Of a stretch of DNA of 64,000 nucleotides, positions 52,189 to 60,177 are shown piece after piece. Below the pieces are notes generated by a model. That model was given only the letters and a program-made list of their open reading frames with translations. It was not told the origin of the DNA and did no database searches. The translations under genes and the position numbers were made by a program. Each line of letters opens with the position of its first letter. Positions within the stretch are counted from its first letter, which is position 1. Source of the DNA: Sneathiella sp. HT1-7 (GTDB taxonomy: Bacteria > Pseudomonadota > Alphaproteobacteria > Sneathiellales > Sneathiellaceae); assembly GCF_020731145.1 (NCBI RefSeq), contig NZ_JAJFZN010000004.1, positions 1-64,000 of the forward strand, written 5' to 3'.

Positions 52189-52871
52189 GGCAGCTCCCCC
52201 GTGTTTTCCTGCCGACGGAGGAGGGCGGCGACGGCAACACCCGCCAGACTGCCGAGCAGAATGGCATAGGCACTCTCCACTCCGAGCTTGACCAACAGGA
52301 TGGTAAAGAGAAAAGTCGCGGCCCAAGGCATGAGATTGCGCGGACCCCGCCACATCGCCCGCGCCATGGCGATAAAGGCGGCAGTGAAGGCAAAGCCGAG
52401 GCCGTAGCTCGCAAGATCGGGCATCTGTTGACCCAGCAGCGCGCCGAGCGCGGTGGAGGTCGTCCAGACCGTGATCATGGTAATGCCGGACCCGATCAGG
52501 AAGGCGGCGCCGATCTTCGGGTCTTTTGCGTGGCGCGCCATGGTGAGGGCCCAGTTCTCATCGCCGGTGATATGAATGGCAATCAGCTTCTGCCAGAGCG
52601 GCGTCTCTTTCAAAATCGCGGAGAGGGACGCGATGATGCCAAGATAACGGAGGTTGAGCGCAACGCCCGCGAGCGCCGCGCCGACCACCAGCCCATCGAC
52701 GGCGAACCGCTCCACCGCGACAATCTGCGATGATCCTGCATGGACGGAAAAACTCATCAGGGCGACGCCCCACCACGGATAGCCCGTCTGCGCGGCAAGA
52801 ATGCCAAAGGCAAAACCATAGGCCGCCGCGCCGATGGCGAAGGGGAGAATGCTATAGAATCCCTGTTTCAT
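52185..52871 (-). CDS. azlC: AzlC family branched-chain amino acid exporter
   Basis: This protein of about 228 residues has multiple membrane helices and the AzlC signature ILPFAIGAAAYGFAFGILAAQTGYPWWGVALMSFSVHAGSSQIVAVE, followed by LNLRYLGIIASLSAIL and TGDENWALTM. With AzlD it exports branched-chain amino acids or analogues. The ATG at 52871 is preferred over a GTG at 52880. Neither has a strong ribosome site. Confidence 0.92.
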   Translation of the reverse strand: MKQGFYSILPFAIGAAAYGFAFGILAAQTGYPWWGVALMSFSVHAGSSQIVAVERFAVDGLVVGAALAGVALNLRYLGIIASLSAILKETPLWQKLIAIHITGDENWALTMARHAKDPKIGAAFLIGSGITMITVWTTSTALGALLGQQMPDLASYGLGFAFTAAFIAMARAMWRGPRNLMPWAATFLFTILLVKLGVESAYAILLGSLAGVAVAALLRRQENTGELP

Positions 52872-52914
52872 GCGCGGCACAATAGCCGCGTGCGATCAGG
52901 CTGTCGAATTCCTT

Positions 52915-53322
52915 TTAGCGGCTCTCTCGCTCCAGACAGCGCCTGAACGCGGGGAGGTGGCGGGTTTGGGAAGAATCCCGCAAGTTTGAGAGCACATCAT
53001 GGAGGGTGGCGTCCTCCGTCGCCTTGAGAAGACGCTCATACATCTCCGCATTCTCAATCTCGGCGGCGATAGCTTCCTCGCAGGCCTCGCGCAGGGTTGC
53101 CGGGACCTTTGTATCATGCGCCGCCCAGCTGTTATGGGGTGGTTTCAGGCCGAGCCGCTGATACTGCTGAAGGAGGGCCGCCGCATGGCGCCCCTCCGAC
53201 TCGACAATATTCACGAACGGCTTGACCGGACCAAACGCCTTGATAATCGCGGCATAGGTTGCGCGGGCCTTGTATTCATCCTCCAACGCCTCGTCGAGGA
53301 TCTTCTGTAGCTGTTCGCTCAT
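52915..53322 (-). CDS. Ferritin-like DUF2202-type protein
   Basis: This 135-residue four-helix protein has paired metal-ligand positions: LEDEYKARATYAAII, then VESEGRHAAALLQQY, ACEEAIAAEIENAEMYERLL and SSQTRHLPAFRRCLERE. Two E-x-x-H/E-x-x-Y type sets fit a di-iron ferritin-like centre. It probably acts in iron or peroxide handling, which suits the peroxiredoxin 24 bp upstream on the same strand. GGAG precedes adjacent ATGs at 53325 and 53322. Confidence 0.85.
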   Translation of the reverse strand: MSEQLQKILDEALEDEYKARATYAAIIKAFGPVKPFVNIVESEGRHAAALLQQYQRLGLKPPHNSWAAHDTKVPATLREACEEAIAAEIENAEMYERLLKATEDATLHDVLSNLRDSSQTRHLPAFRRCLERESR

Positions 53323-53345
53323 CATTTTTCTCCGGTTAAGGTCCC

Positions 53346-53975
53346 TCAGCCAACGTTTGTCAGGCGGAGGTAAGGACGGATTTCATCCCAGCCCTGCGGG
53401 AAGATATCCTTCGCATCTTCATTGCTGATGGAGGGCGGGATAATAACCTTATTGCCCGGTTTCCAATCGGCCGGTGTAGCAATTTTCTTGGCGTCCCCAA
53501 GCTGGAGCGCATCAATAACCCGCAAAATTTCGTCGAAATTCCGGCCAACACTCATCGGGTAAGTCATGGTGAGACGGATTTTCTTGTTCGGGTCGATGAT
53601 AAAGACACTGCGCACGGCCGCCGTTTCACTCTCGGAGGGATGGATCATCTCGTAAAGTTTCGCGACCTTCAAATCCGGATCGGCAACAATCGGGAAGGTG
53701 AGGGTGGTGTTCTGCGTGTCGTTTACATCGAGAATCCAGTTCTTATGTTCTTCCACTGTATCCGTCGAGAGGCCGATCGGTTTTACATTACGTTTCTCAA
53801 ACTCATCGGCGAGCTGGGCGGTGCGGCCCATCTCCGTTGTGCAGACGGGTGTATAGTCAGCGGGATGGCTGAAAAAGAAACACCAGCTGTCACCAATCCA
53901 TTGATGAAAATCGATCGCGCCATTGGTGGTTTCAACGTTGAAATTCGGGGCGGTATCGCCAATTCTAAGACTCAT
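53346..53975 (-). CDS. 1-Cys peroxiredoxin (Prx6 type)
   Basis: This protein of about 209 residues has peroxidatic Cys about 45 in HPADYTPVCTTEMG and the Prx6-type tail PADWKPGNKVIIPPSISNEDAKDIFPQGW. No resolving Cys is evident. It reduces peroxides in the cytoplasm. AGGAGA stands just before the ATG at 53975. A frame extending to 54167 has no ribosome site and runs into the next gene, so it is rejected. The ferritin-like gene is next downstream. Confidence 0.94.
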   Translation of the reverse strand: MSLRIGDTAPNFNVETTNGAIDFHQWIGDSWCFFFSHPADYTPVCTTEMGRTAQLADEFEKRNVKPIGLSTDTVEEHKNWILDVNDTQNTTLTFPIVADPDLKVAKLYEMIHPSESETAAVRSVFIIDPNKKIRLTMTYPMSVGRNFDEILRVIDALQLGDAKKIATPADWKPGNKVIIPPSISNEDAKDIFPQGWDEIRPYLRLTNVG

Positions 53976-54009
53976 GCTCTTTCTCCTGTATTGGCCGTGA
54001 AAGCGGCGG

Positions 54010-54570
54010 TTATGCATAGACCCCATGCAGATGAACGTCATGGGCGGAATGTTTCTTGAGGATCGTAACGGCCTCTTGGCCGTGGGGCTCATCCCGGGCC
54101 CGCACCCAGAGAACCAGGCCGCCGTGATCAAGCTGATCCTGCAAATAATCTGCGTGATGTTTGTCAAGAAATGTCGCCAGAACTGTGCCGATCAAGCCAC
54201 CCGCCGCACCTGCCGCGGCAACGGCGGCAATGGTCAGGGCAATCGGACCGCCCGCAACCGCCATTATTCCCGCCGTAGTGGCCGCCGCGATATACATTGG
54301 GGTTCCAATGAGGGCGCCTTCGGCCTCCCCGATTGACTCGGTGGGAATATAGGCAATTGTCGGAACGTCCGGGTTGTCTTCAAGTTCTGCCACCTTTGTA
54401 TAGGCATGGCCGAGTTTTTCCTCGACAGTTGTTTCCCCAGCCAGCAGGCTAAGGTCTGCACGATCAAAGCCGGAGCTTTCAAGCTCATCTATCGCCGCCT
54501 GTAGAGACTCAACTTTATCAAAAACAGCTACGGCTTCACGAGCCTGAGATTTTACCTGATCGGACGACAT
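54010..54570 (-). CDS. General stress protein with YflT-type N-domain
   Basis: This 186-residue protein has an N-terminal YflT/heat-induced stress-protein domain (AVAVFDKVESLQAAIDELESSGFDRADLSLLAG). A glycine/alanine-rich hydrophobic segment of about 45 residues follows (two helices, IAAATTAGIMAVAGGPIALTIAAVAAAGAAGGLIGTVLATFL), then a C-terminal ferredoxin-like repeat ending in DVHLHGVYA. It probably sits at the membrane and is induced by stress. AGGAGGAG precedes the ATG at 54570. It lies 34 bp upstream of the peroxiredoxin gene. Confidence 0.9.
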   Translation of the reverse strand: MSSDQVKSQAREAVAVFDKVESLQAAIDELESSGFDRADLSLLAGETTVEEKLGHAYTKVAELEDNPDVPTIAYIPTESIGEAEGALIGTPMYIAAATTAGIMAVAGGPIALTIAAVAAAGAAGGLIGTVLATFLDKHHADYLQDQLDHGGLVLWVRARDEPHGQEAVTILKKHSAHDVHLHGVYA

Positions 54571-54720
54571 AATGCTCTCCTCCTGTGGATTATGCAGAGA
54601 AGATAGAAGATATTTGGATGTCTGTTGTTGATTGAGGTCAATGGATTTGCACATTAGAGTTATTATTTTTTGATATATAGAGTGGCCCTGCAACGCCGAT
54701 ATATGGCGAGAGGAGAAGTT

Positions 54721-55452
54721 GTGTATACGGATTTCTGGATTGCCTTCCTGGCAAGCTTTCTCGCCGCCGCGGTGACGACAATCGGTCTTTACGTGATTCA
54801 CCGGTTTGAGGACTGGGGTCGGCGGAACATGACCTATTTCGTCTGCTTTGCCGCAGGCGTACTGGTTTCCGTCTCCTTCCTGCATATCATTCCCAAAGCG
54901 TTTGAGATGAGTCCGAAGGCGCCCGCTTTCCTTCTCATTGGGTATCTGTTTATGTATTTCATCAATCGCTTTGTTACTGCCTTCGTTTGCGACAAACCGA
55001 CGACGGCGGATTATGCCATTGGCTTGGTTCCGATGCTGGGGATCGGGTTCCATTCCTTTCTGGACGGTGCAATTTATTCAATTACCTTTACGGTCAGCAC
55101 TCTCACGGGTGTCCTGACGGCGATTGGTATGGTCCTGCATGAATTTCCGGAAGGAATAATTACCTATCTTTTGCTGGTGCGGGGCGGTCTTTCCAATAGG
55201 GCCGCGTTGGTCGCGGCTTTTATCGCGGCCGCTGTGACGACACCGCTCGGCATGCTTGTCTCCTATCCCTTTATCAGCCAGATAGATGCCGATTTACTCG
55301 GCACCCTGCTTTCCTTGTCGGCGGGGGCGCTTGTCTATGTCGGGGCCAGTCATCTATTGCCGTCGGCCGAAAAAGACCCGCAGAAATATAGCTTCCTCGC
55401 CCTGACCGCCGGAATTGCCGTGGCGGTCGGTATTGTAGTTAGCAAGGGATAA
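54721..55452 (+). CDS. ZIP family divalent metal transporter
   Basis: This protein of about 243 residues has eight membrane segments. The metal path is visible in GIGFHSFLDGAIYS (TM4) and GMVLHEFPEGIITY (TM5), with LHIIPKAF near TM2. It moves Zn2+, Fe2+ or Mn2+ into the cytoplasm or between compartments. The GTG at 54721 follows GAGGAGAAG and gives a normal first helix. An upstream ATG at 54670 lacks a site. Its stop touches the convergent ArsR-like gene. Confidence 0.92.
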   Translation: MYTDFWIAFLASFLAAAVTTIGLYVIHRFEDWGRRNMTYFVCFAAGVLVSVSFLHIIPKAFEMSPKAPAFLLIGYLFMYFINRFVTAFVCDKPTTADYAIGLVPMLGIGFHSFLDGAIYSITFTVSTLTGVLTAIGMVLHEFPEGIITYLLLVRGGLSNRAALVAAFIAAAVTTPLGMLVSYPFISQIDADLLGTLLSLSAGALVYVGASHLLPSAEKDPQKYSFLALTAGIAVAVGIVVSKG

Positions 55453-56133
55453 TCAGACCGGAAAGGTTTCGAGGAAGGCTTTCTCGCCGCGCGCGCTGAA
55501 TGCGACAATTCGGGAGCTTTCAACGCGCTTCGCCCATTTAAGATCGTAAAAGCGGGTGAGGAGGGCGCTGCCCAGCGAACCGGCGAGATGGCTGCGGCGG
55601 TTGCTCCAATCGAGACAGGATTTGCATAAGGGACGCCGTAGTTTCTCAAGCGGTTCGAAATCGATCGCAAAATCCTCGAAAAAGGACTTCCCATCGTCAG
55701 TGAGGCCGAGGCCCTCGTTCTCCGGGGTGAGAAACCCTTTTGCAAGCAGGCTGTCCATCATCTGCACGCCAAGATCCCCGGCGAGGTGATTATAGCAGAC
55801 CCGCGCATAGCGGAGCGCCGGATCCTTCGGGCCGGTTCTGGTTCTGAGATGGCCTTTCTTGGCGGCGAGGCCCATCATCGCCTCCAGCACACTACCAACA
55901 TCATCATCGGCGAGGGCAAAATAGCGGTGCCGTCCTTGCTTGCGCTGCTGGAGCAGACCTGCCCCTTCCATCTTTGAGAGATGGGTGCTCGCCGTTTGCG
56001 GGGTTATCCCGGCTTCGCCGGCAAGTTCGCTCGCGGTAAGTGCCTTGCCTGACAAGAGCGCGGTCAACATGTTCGCACGCGCCGGATCGCCGATAAGGGA
56101 GCCTAGAAAGGCTATGTCTGGTCCTTCTTTCAT
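55453..56133 (-). CDS. ArsR-type winged-helix regulator with extended C-terminal domain
   Basis: This protein of about 226 residues has an ArsR HTH at about 1-85 (LIGDPARANMLTALLSGKALTASELAGEAGITPQTASTHLSKMEGAGLLQQRKQGRHRYFALAD). A C-terminal half of about 140 residues contains CLDW and CK/CY cysteines that could sense metal or electrophiles. The start at 56133 is inferred from the HTH; a frame extending to 56454 is rejected. It is divergent from the NIPSNAP-like gene, 72 bp apart, and may control it. Confidence 0.88.
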   Translation of the reverse strand: MKEGPDIAFLGSLIGDPARANMLTALLSGKALTASELAGEAGITPQTASTHLSKMEGAGLLQQRKQGRHRYFALADDDVGSVLEAMMGLAAKKGHLRTRTGPKDPALRYARVCYNHLAGDLGVQMMDSLLAKGFLTPENEGLGLTDDGKSFFEDFAIDFEPLEKLRRPLCKSCLDWSNRRSHLAGSLGSALLTRFYDLKWAKRVESSRIVAFSARGEKAFLETFPV

Positions 56134-56205
56134 AGTTCGATGGTAGACGAAGCATTTACAACGTGCAAGCGATATCATCGTGAAATCAAATTCAAGGAGA
56201 GACAC

Positions 56206-56511
56206 ATGCTTACCTGCTTTATCCGTTACCATATTGACCCGACAAAAAAAGACCAGTTCATGCAATATGCGCGAAACTGGGGGGAGGCAATTCCGCGCTG
56301 CGGCGGCGATCTTATTGGTTATTACGCCCCACATGAGGGGTCGAGCACGCTTGCCTATGGGGTGTATAATATCGAAAGTCTCGCCGCCTATGAGCAGTAT
56401 CGCGCGCGTCTTGCCGCTGATCCGCTGGGTCGCGAAAATTATGAATTTGCGCAAAAGGAAAAATTTCTGCTGCGGGAGGACCGGACATTCCTCAAACTCG
56501 CGTCTGGCTAA
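56206..56511 (+). CDS. NIPSNAP family protein
   Basis: This 101-residue protein has a ferredoxin-like alpha/beta fold of the NIPSNAP/dimeric barrel type: MLTCFIRYHIDPTKKDQFMQYARNWGEAIPRCGGDLIGYYAP, then AYEQYRARLAADPLGRENY. The function is unknown; relatives bind heme or small acids. AAGGAGA lies before the ATG at 56206. A frame starting at 56140 is rejected. It ends 3 bp before the convergent TPR gene. Confidence 0.9.
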   Translation: MLTCFIRYHIDPTKKDQFMQYARNWGEAIPRCGGDLIGYYAPHEGSSTLAYGVYNIESLAAYEQYRARLAADPLGRENYEFAQKEKFLLREDRTFLKLASG

Positions 56512-56514
56512 GCC

Positions 56515-57807
56515 TTAAGCCACATTTTCTTTTGGCAGGAGCGAAGCGGGCAGGCCATCTTTTGCGAGGCGCGGACGGCGCATGGTGAGGAGGCGGGTCG
56601 CTTCCTCCGTCTTGCCAAGCTGCAACAACGCATGAACAAGCGTAAACTCAATCAGGTCGCGCTGCGCATTGCTGCCACCGAGGCGTTCATGGCTACTCAT
56701 CAGGGGGAGGATGCCGTCAACCACCGCCTGCCAGTTCGCGCCGGCAAAGGCAGTAAAAACTTTACTGAGAATGCGCACCTGATCCGCCGCAGTGCCGGCT
56801 GTGGTTTCGCGCAGTTTTTGTAGTGCCATCTCTTGCCCAGCCATGGCGTGAGCCAGAGCAGCATGGGCATCGGCAAAACTCACCCCGGGCTCAGGGAAAT
56901 GAATGCAAGCATAGTCACTGATTTCACGCCATAACGCGTCTTTCCGGGGGAGGCCCGCAAGTTCCGCACGGAACAGGAAAGAGACCATATCAGTCAGGAC
57001 ATTAATCGGTGGGCCCCAGGCCGCGCCGGGCCTCACCGCATCCTCAACGACTGACCAAGCGCCAGCTTCGTCCCCGAGTTCCAACGACCAGAGCGCATCA
57101 TGCCAGGCGATATGACAATGCATCAGGCCTGCCGGATCGTATCCCGTCAACCAGTCACGCACAAACTCCAGGCCCGCTTTATGCTCTCCTGCCTCATAAT
57201 GGTAATGCGCTTTATAGTGGGCTGCATTGGCGTTGGACGGGTTGGCGCTGTAGGAGCGCTCCAAAATTGGTTCGGCATCACTCAAACGCCCCATCTCGGC
57301 CAATGCGAAGCCATAGACGCAGTCGAACCACCAGTTTTTATCAAACGCACCCTTAATGTTATCAAAAAAGGCAAAGGTCTCCGCCTCACGCGACGCACGA
57401 CCACTAAAGGCAATCAGGCTGAATACTCCGGCACAGGGCTGTAACGTGAGCATGTCACGGGGATAGTCCTGTATATGTGTCTTGATATCCCCATAGGCGC
57501 CTGCGGCATTGCCGTCAATCAGTTGCCCGATAATGGCAACATGGGCCTGCTCTCGCATTGTATAACCCGCGCCAAGTTCACGCGCCGAGATTATCGATTT
57601 AACGGCTTCCATCGGTTTGGCGTACATCTGGTGATGACGGGCGAGGGCCGCATGGGCAAGCGCGAAGGAGGGATCATGGGCAATCGCACGTTCGAACGCG
57701 GCACCGGCGCCGACCTGCGCCGCTAGAAAGAGATCCACCCCTTCGTTATAGGCATCAAGCGCCGCACGGGACCCAGTGCTCACCTCATTGCCATATTGAT
57801 CCTGCAT
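56515..57807 (-). CDS. Tetratricopeptide-repeat protein (TTC38-like)
   Basis: This 430-residue protein is made of helical TPR repeats across its length (for example GAAFERAIAHDPSFALAHAALARHHQMYAKP, GFALAEMGRLSDAEPILERSYSANPSNANAAHYKAHYHYEAGEHKAGLEF). The CHIAWHDALWSLELGD segment is typical of the TTC38 group. No enzyme motif is seen. It is probably a scaffold for protein contacts. It stands alone on its strand, about 100 bp from the hemerythrin gene upstream. Confidence 0.88.
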   Translation of the reverse strand: MQDQYGNEVSTGSRAALDAYNEGVDLFLAAQVGAGAAFERAIAHDPSFALAHAALARHHQMYAKPMEAVKSIISARELGAGYTMREQAHVAIIGQLIDGNAAGAYGDIKTHIQDYPRDMLTLQPCAGVFSLIAFSGRASREAETFAFFDNIKGAFDKNWWFDCVYGFALAEMGRLSDAEPILERSYSANPSNANAAHYKAHYHYEAGEHKAGLEFVRDWLTGYDPAGLMHCHIAWHDALWSLELGDEAGAWSVVEDAVRPGAAWGPPINVLTDMVSFLFRAELAGLPRKDALWREISDYACIHFPEPGVSFADAHAALAHAMAGQEMALQKLRETTAGTAADQVRILSKVFTAFAGANWQAVVDGILPLMSSHERLGGSNAQRDLIEFTLVHALLQLGKTEEATRLLTMRRPRLAKDGLPASLLPKENVA

Positions 57808-57908
57808 ATTCCTGCTTTCCTTCGTGTTACTTCAACAAAAAGGGTAACAATATATAGCAGTTGTGTCACGAATGCTGTGATAAGAGGGAGAAATTGAGGT
57901 TTTGACCG

Positions 57909-58331
57909 CTATGGTCGCTTAATGAGGCCCATTTCCTCCATATAGGATTTGAACTTCAGGTCTCCAGTGACGACATCGTCCACCAAAAAACTGAACATTT
58001 CATGGCAGCATTCTTTAAGATTATCCTTGGATTTGATGTCTCGGCAGACATTCATGACCGCTTTCGCCCGCGCGAGCAGTTCCGTATGATACTCCCTGTG
58101 ATGTTGCACATTCGGATATCCTACATCTTCCAGCATTTTCTCTTCGCGCTTGAAATGGGCAATAGTGAATTCGAGTAACTCTTCAAGCAATTCATTACAG
58201 AGGTCATAGGCTTCATTGTCTGCCGCGCGTTCAATTTTTTTCATGATCGCCAGCATACCGCGATGATCCTCGTCGACGTCTGTTATTCCTAACTCAAAGC
58301 TTTCAAGCCAATCAAATTTATCCAAAGCCAT
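57909..58331 (-). CDS. Bacteriohemerythrin
   Basis: This protein of about 140 residues has the di-iron ligand set of hemerythrin: His in DVDEDHRGM, His and Glu in FTIAHFKREEKML, His in VQHHREYH, and a terminal His-x4-Asp in CCHEMFSFLVDDVV. It binds O2 reversibly and may deliver or sense oxygen or protect Fe-S enzymes. The position near the SUF operon is suggestive, but the genes are separate. The ATG at 58331 follows GAGGGG; the ATG at 58367 has no site. Confidence 0.93.
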   Translation of the reverse strand: MALDKFDWLESFELGITDVDEDHRGMLAIMKKIERAADNEAYDLCNELLEELLEFTIAHFKREEKMLEDVGYPNVQHHREYHTELLARAKAVMNVCRDIKSKDNLKECCHEMFSFLVDDVVTGDLKFKSYMEEMGLIKRP

Positions 58332-58533
58332 ACCCCTCGTATCCTCGCCTCGAAAGCATGTGATCAAATTGATGCGAATTTTCCGTGGCGTTCATTGTTT
58401 TTTGGGAAATTAAGAGCCTGATTTCGAATTAAATCAATGATTTAATTGATCTTTATTTCATTTTTTGGAATATGCTAATATTAGCAATTATTGTTGATTA
58501 TTATTAAATAAAAGCAAATTCTCGTGCTAAATT

Positions 58534-58968
58534 TTACTCCTGAAACAAGGAAAAACCAGCCTCTTTCCAGCTAATGATACCCCCTTTAAGATGGGTCACA
58601 TCAATGAGGTTATTTTCCCGTAAAACGGATAGGGCGCGACCGCTTCTTCCACCTGAACGGCAATGCAGAACATAGCTTGCATTAGGATCAAGGGCGGTGA
58701 TCTGTTCATCAAAATCGGGGGCATAATAGTCGATATTGATGGCATTCTTGATATGCCCTTCGTTAAATTCAGCGGGCGTACGAATATCGAGAATGATTAC
58801 TTCTGGCGAATTCGCGATTATTTGGGCCGCCGCCGAGGCATCAACATGGATATACCCATATTGGTCGCGTGTATCGGCCGCGTCTGACGGCGCAATTTCC
58901 AAGAAAATGAAGGGGATGATTCCCAAAACAAGGACAACAAACCTTATCTTATTAAGAATCGGTGCCAT
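58534..58968 (-). CDS. Rhodanese-like sulfurtransferase, membrane-anchored or exported
   Basis: This protein of about 144 residues has an N-terminal hydrophobic segment (IRFVVLVLGIIPFIFLEIA) as signal or anchor, then a single rhodanese domain with active Cys in YVLHCRSGGRSGRAL. It transfers sulfane sulfur or binds sulfide. It starts 10 bp after the sufA-like gene and is the last gene of the SUF operon. That links it to sulfur supply, though its likely periplasmic location does not fit cytoplasmic delivery. The longer frame to 59106 overlaps the sufA-like gene and is rejected. Confidence 0.88.
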   Translation of the reverse strand: MAPILNKIRFVVLVLGIIPFIFLEIAPSDAADTRDQYGYIHVDASAAAQIIANSPEVIILDIRTPAEFNEGHIKNAINIDYYAPDFDEQITALDPNASYVLHCRSGGRSGRALSVLRENNLIDVTHLKGGIISWKEAGFSLFQE

Positions 58969-58978
58969 TCGCAATTTC

Positions 58979-59317
58979 TCACACGTGGAAGGAGGAGCCG
59001 CAGCCGCAACGGCCTTTTTCGTTAGGGTTTTCGAACGTGAAGCGTGATTGCAGGCCTTCTTCGAGCCAGTCCATCTCGGTGCCCGCAACAAACTGCACGG
59101 CGTCATGGTCGATCAACAGGGTGATATCGCCCGTATCCACCACGGCATCGTCCGGTTTCTGGTCGGATGCATAGTCCATGGTGTAGCTGAGGCCGTTGCA
59201 GCCGGTATTGGTAATCCCGATGCGAAGGCCGAGCGGTTTTTCAGATGCCTTGCCGAGGAGCGCCTTAACACGCGTCGCGGCACGATCTGTCATTGTCATA
59301 ATTTGCGTATCAGTCAT
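58979..59317 (-). CDS. sufA: A-type iron-sulfur carrier protein
   Basis: This 112-residue protein has the three conserved cysteines of A-type carriers: TGCNGLSY and the pair RCGCGSSF at the C-terminus. It receives a cluster from the SUF scaffold and passes it to apo-enzymes. An AATP-like ErpA function is possible. It lies 33 bp after the sufT gene, within the operon. Confidence 0.93.
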   Translation of the reverse strand: MTDTQIMTMTDRAATRVKALLGKASEKPLGLRIGITNTGCNGLSYTMDYASDQKPDDAVVDTGDITLLIDHDAVQFVAGTEMDWLEEGLQSRFTFENPNEKGRCGCGSSFHV

Positions 59318-59349
59318 ATATCACCTGTACTATCAATATAGTTACGCCC

Positions 59350-59718
59350 CTAAAACATTCCAAGGTCTAGCCTTGCCGCATCCGACATATTATCAGGATT
59401 CCATGGCGGATCCCACAGGATTTCAACCTCGACATTCTTCACACCCTCAACCGGGAGAACCGCGTCACGAACCCAGATCGGGATTTCCCCGGCAACAGGG
59501 CAGCCCGGTGCGGTCAAGGTCATGCCGATATAAACATCGCCATTTTCCGCAATATCAACCACATAAATCAGGCCGAGATCGAAGATATTGACCGGAATTT
59601 CCGGATCAAACACCTCACGGAGGGCCGCAACGACAGCCTCCTCCAGCGGGGAGCCAGTAGTACCTTCTTCAAACGGGCCAGTTGCGGCAGGGCGTTCTAT
59701 CTTGTCAATTGCCGTCAT
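59350..59718 (-). CDS. sufT: SUF system Fe-S assembly protein SufT (DUF59)
   Basis: This 122-residue protein has the DUF59/MIP18 fold: LREVFDPEIPVNIFDLGLIYVVDI, TLTAPGCPVAGEIP and VEILWDPPWNPDNMS. It helps mature Fe-S proteins. It starts 3 bp after the sufU stop, within the same operon. A conserved Cys is present in APGCPVAG. Confidence 0.94.
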   Translation of the reverse strand: MTAIDKIERPAATGPFEEGTTGSPLEEAVVAALREVFDPEIPVNIFDLGLIYVVDIAENGDVYIGMTLTAPGCPVAGEIPIWVRDAVLPVEGVKNVEVEILWDPPWNPDNMSDAARLDLGMF

Positions 59719-59721
59719 GAT

Positions 59722-60177
59722 CTACTCCGTCGAAACATCGGGCTTGTCATCCATGGCGGATGTCATCGCGTGCCAGGCAAGGGTCGCACATTTGACCCGC
59801 ATGGGGAATTCCTTCACACCGGCCAACACCATTAGCCGTTCCGTATCTTCCCCGGCGTCAAAATCATTTTCCTCGCCCTTGACGAGCTGCTGAAAGCCCT
59901 CAAAGATTTTTTTTGCTTCCGCTTCCGTCTTGCCCTTGATGATTTCGGTCATCATCGAGGCGGAGGCGAGGGAGATGGCGCAACCTTTCCCTTCAAACGC
60001 GGCATCCTCAATCAGGCCGTTATGACCCATTTTCAGATAGACATTCACTGTATCGCCGCAGAGCGGGTTATAGCCATGCGCCTCATGGTTCGCATCTTCC
60101 GGATGACGGAAGTTGCGGGGGTTCTTCGAATGATCCAGGATTACTTCCTGATACAGTTCGCGTAAATCATCAAACAT
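59722..60177 (-). CDS. sufU: SufU-type scaffold or sulfur-transfer protein
   Basis: This 151-residue protein of the IscU/SufU fold has three cysteines: YNPLCGDTVNVY, FEGKGCAISLASASM and VRVKCATLAW. The SufU-specific insertion between the second and third cysteines is present. It accepts persulfide from SufS. The start codon overlaps the sufS stop by one base. Confidence 0.94.
   Translation of the reverse strand: MFDDLRELYQEVILDHSKNPRNFRHPEDANHEAHGYNPLCGDTVNVYLKMGHNGLIEDAAFEGKGCAISLASASMMTEIIKGKTEAEAKKIFEGFQQLVKGEENDFDAGEDTERLMVLAGVKEFPMRVKCATLAWHAMTSAMDDKPDVSTE

Noticed and set aside
54571-55053. N-terminal extension of the YflT stress protein
   Set aside because: The internal ATG at 54570 has an excellent AGGAGGAG, and the extension is low-complexity and runs into the divergent ZIP gene.
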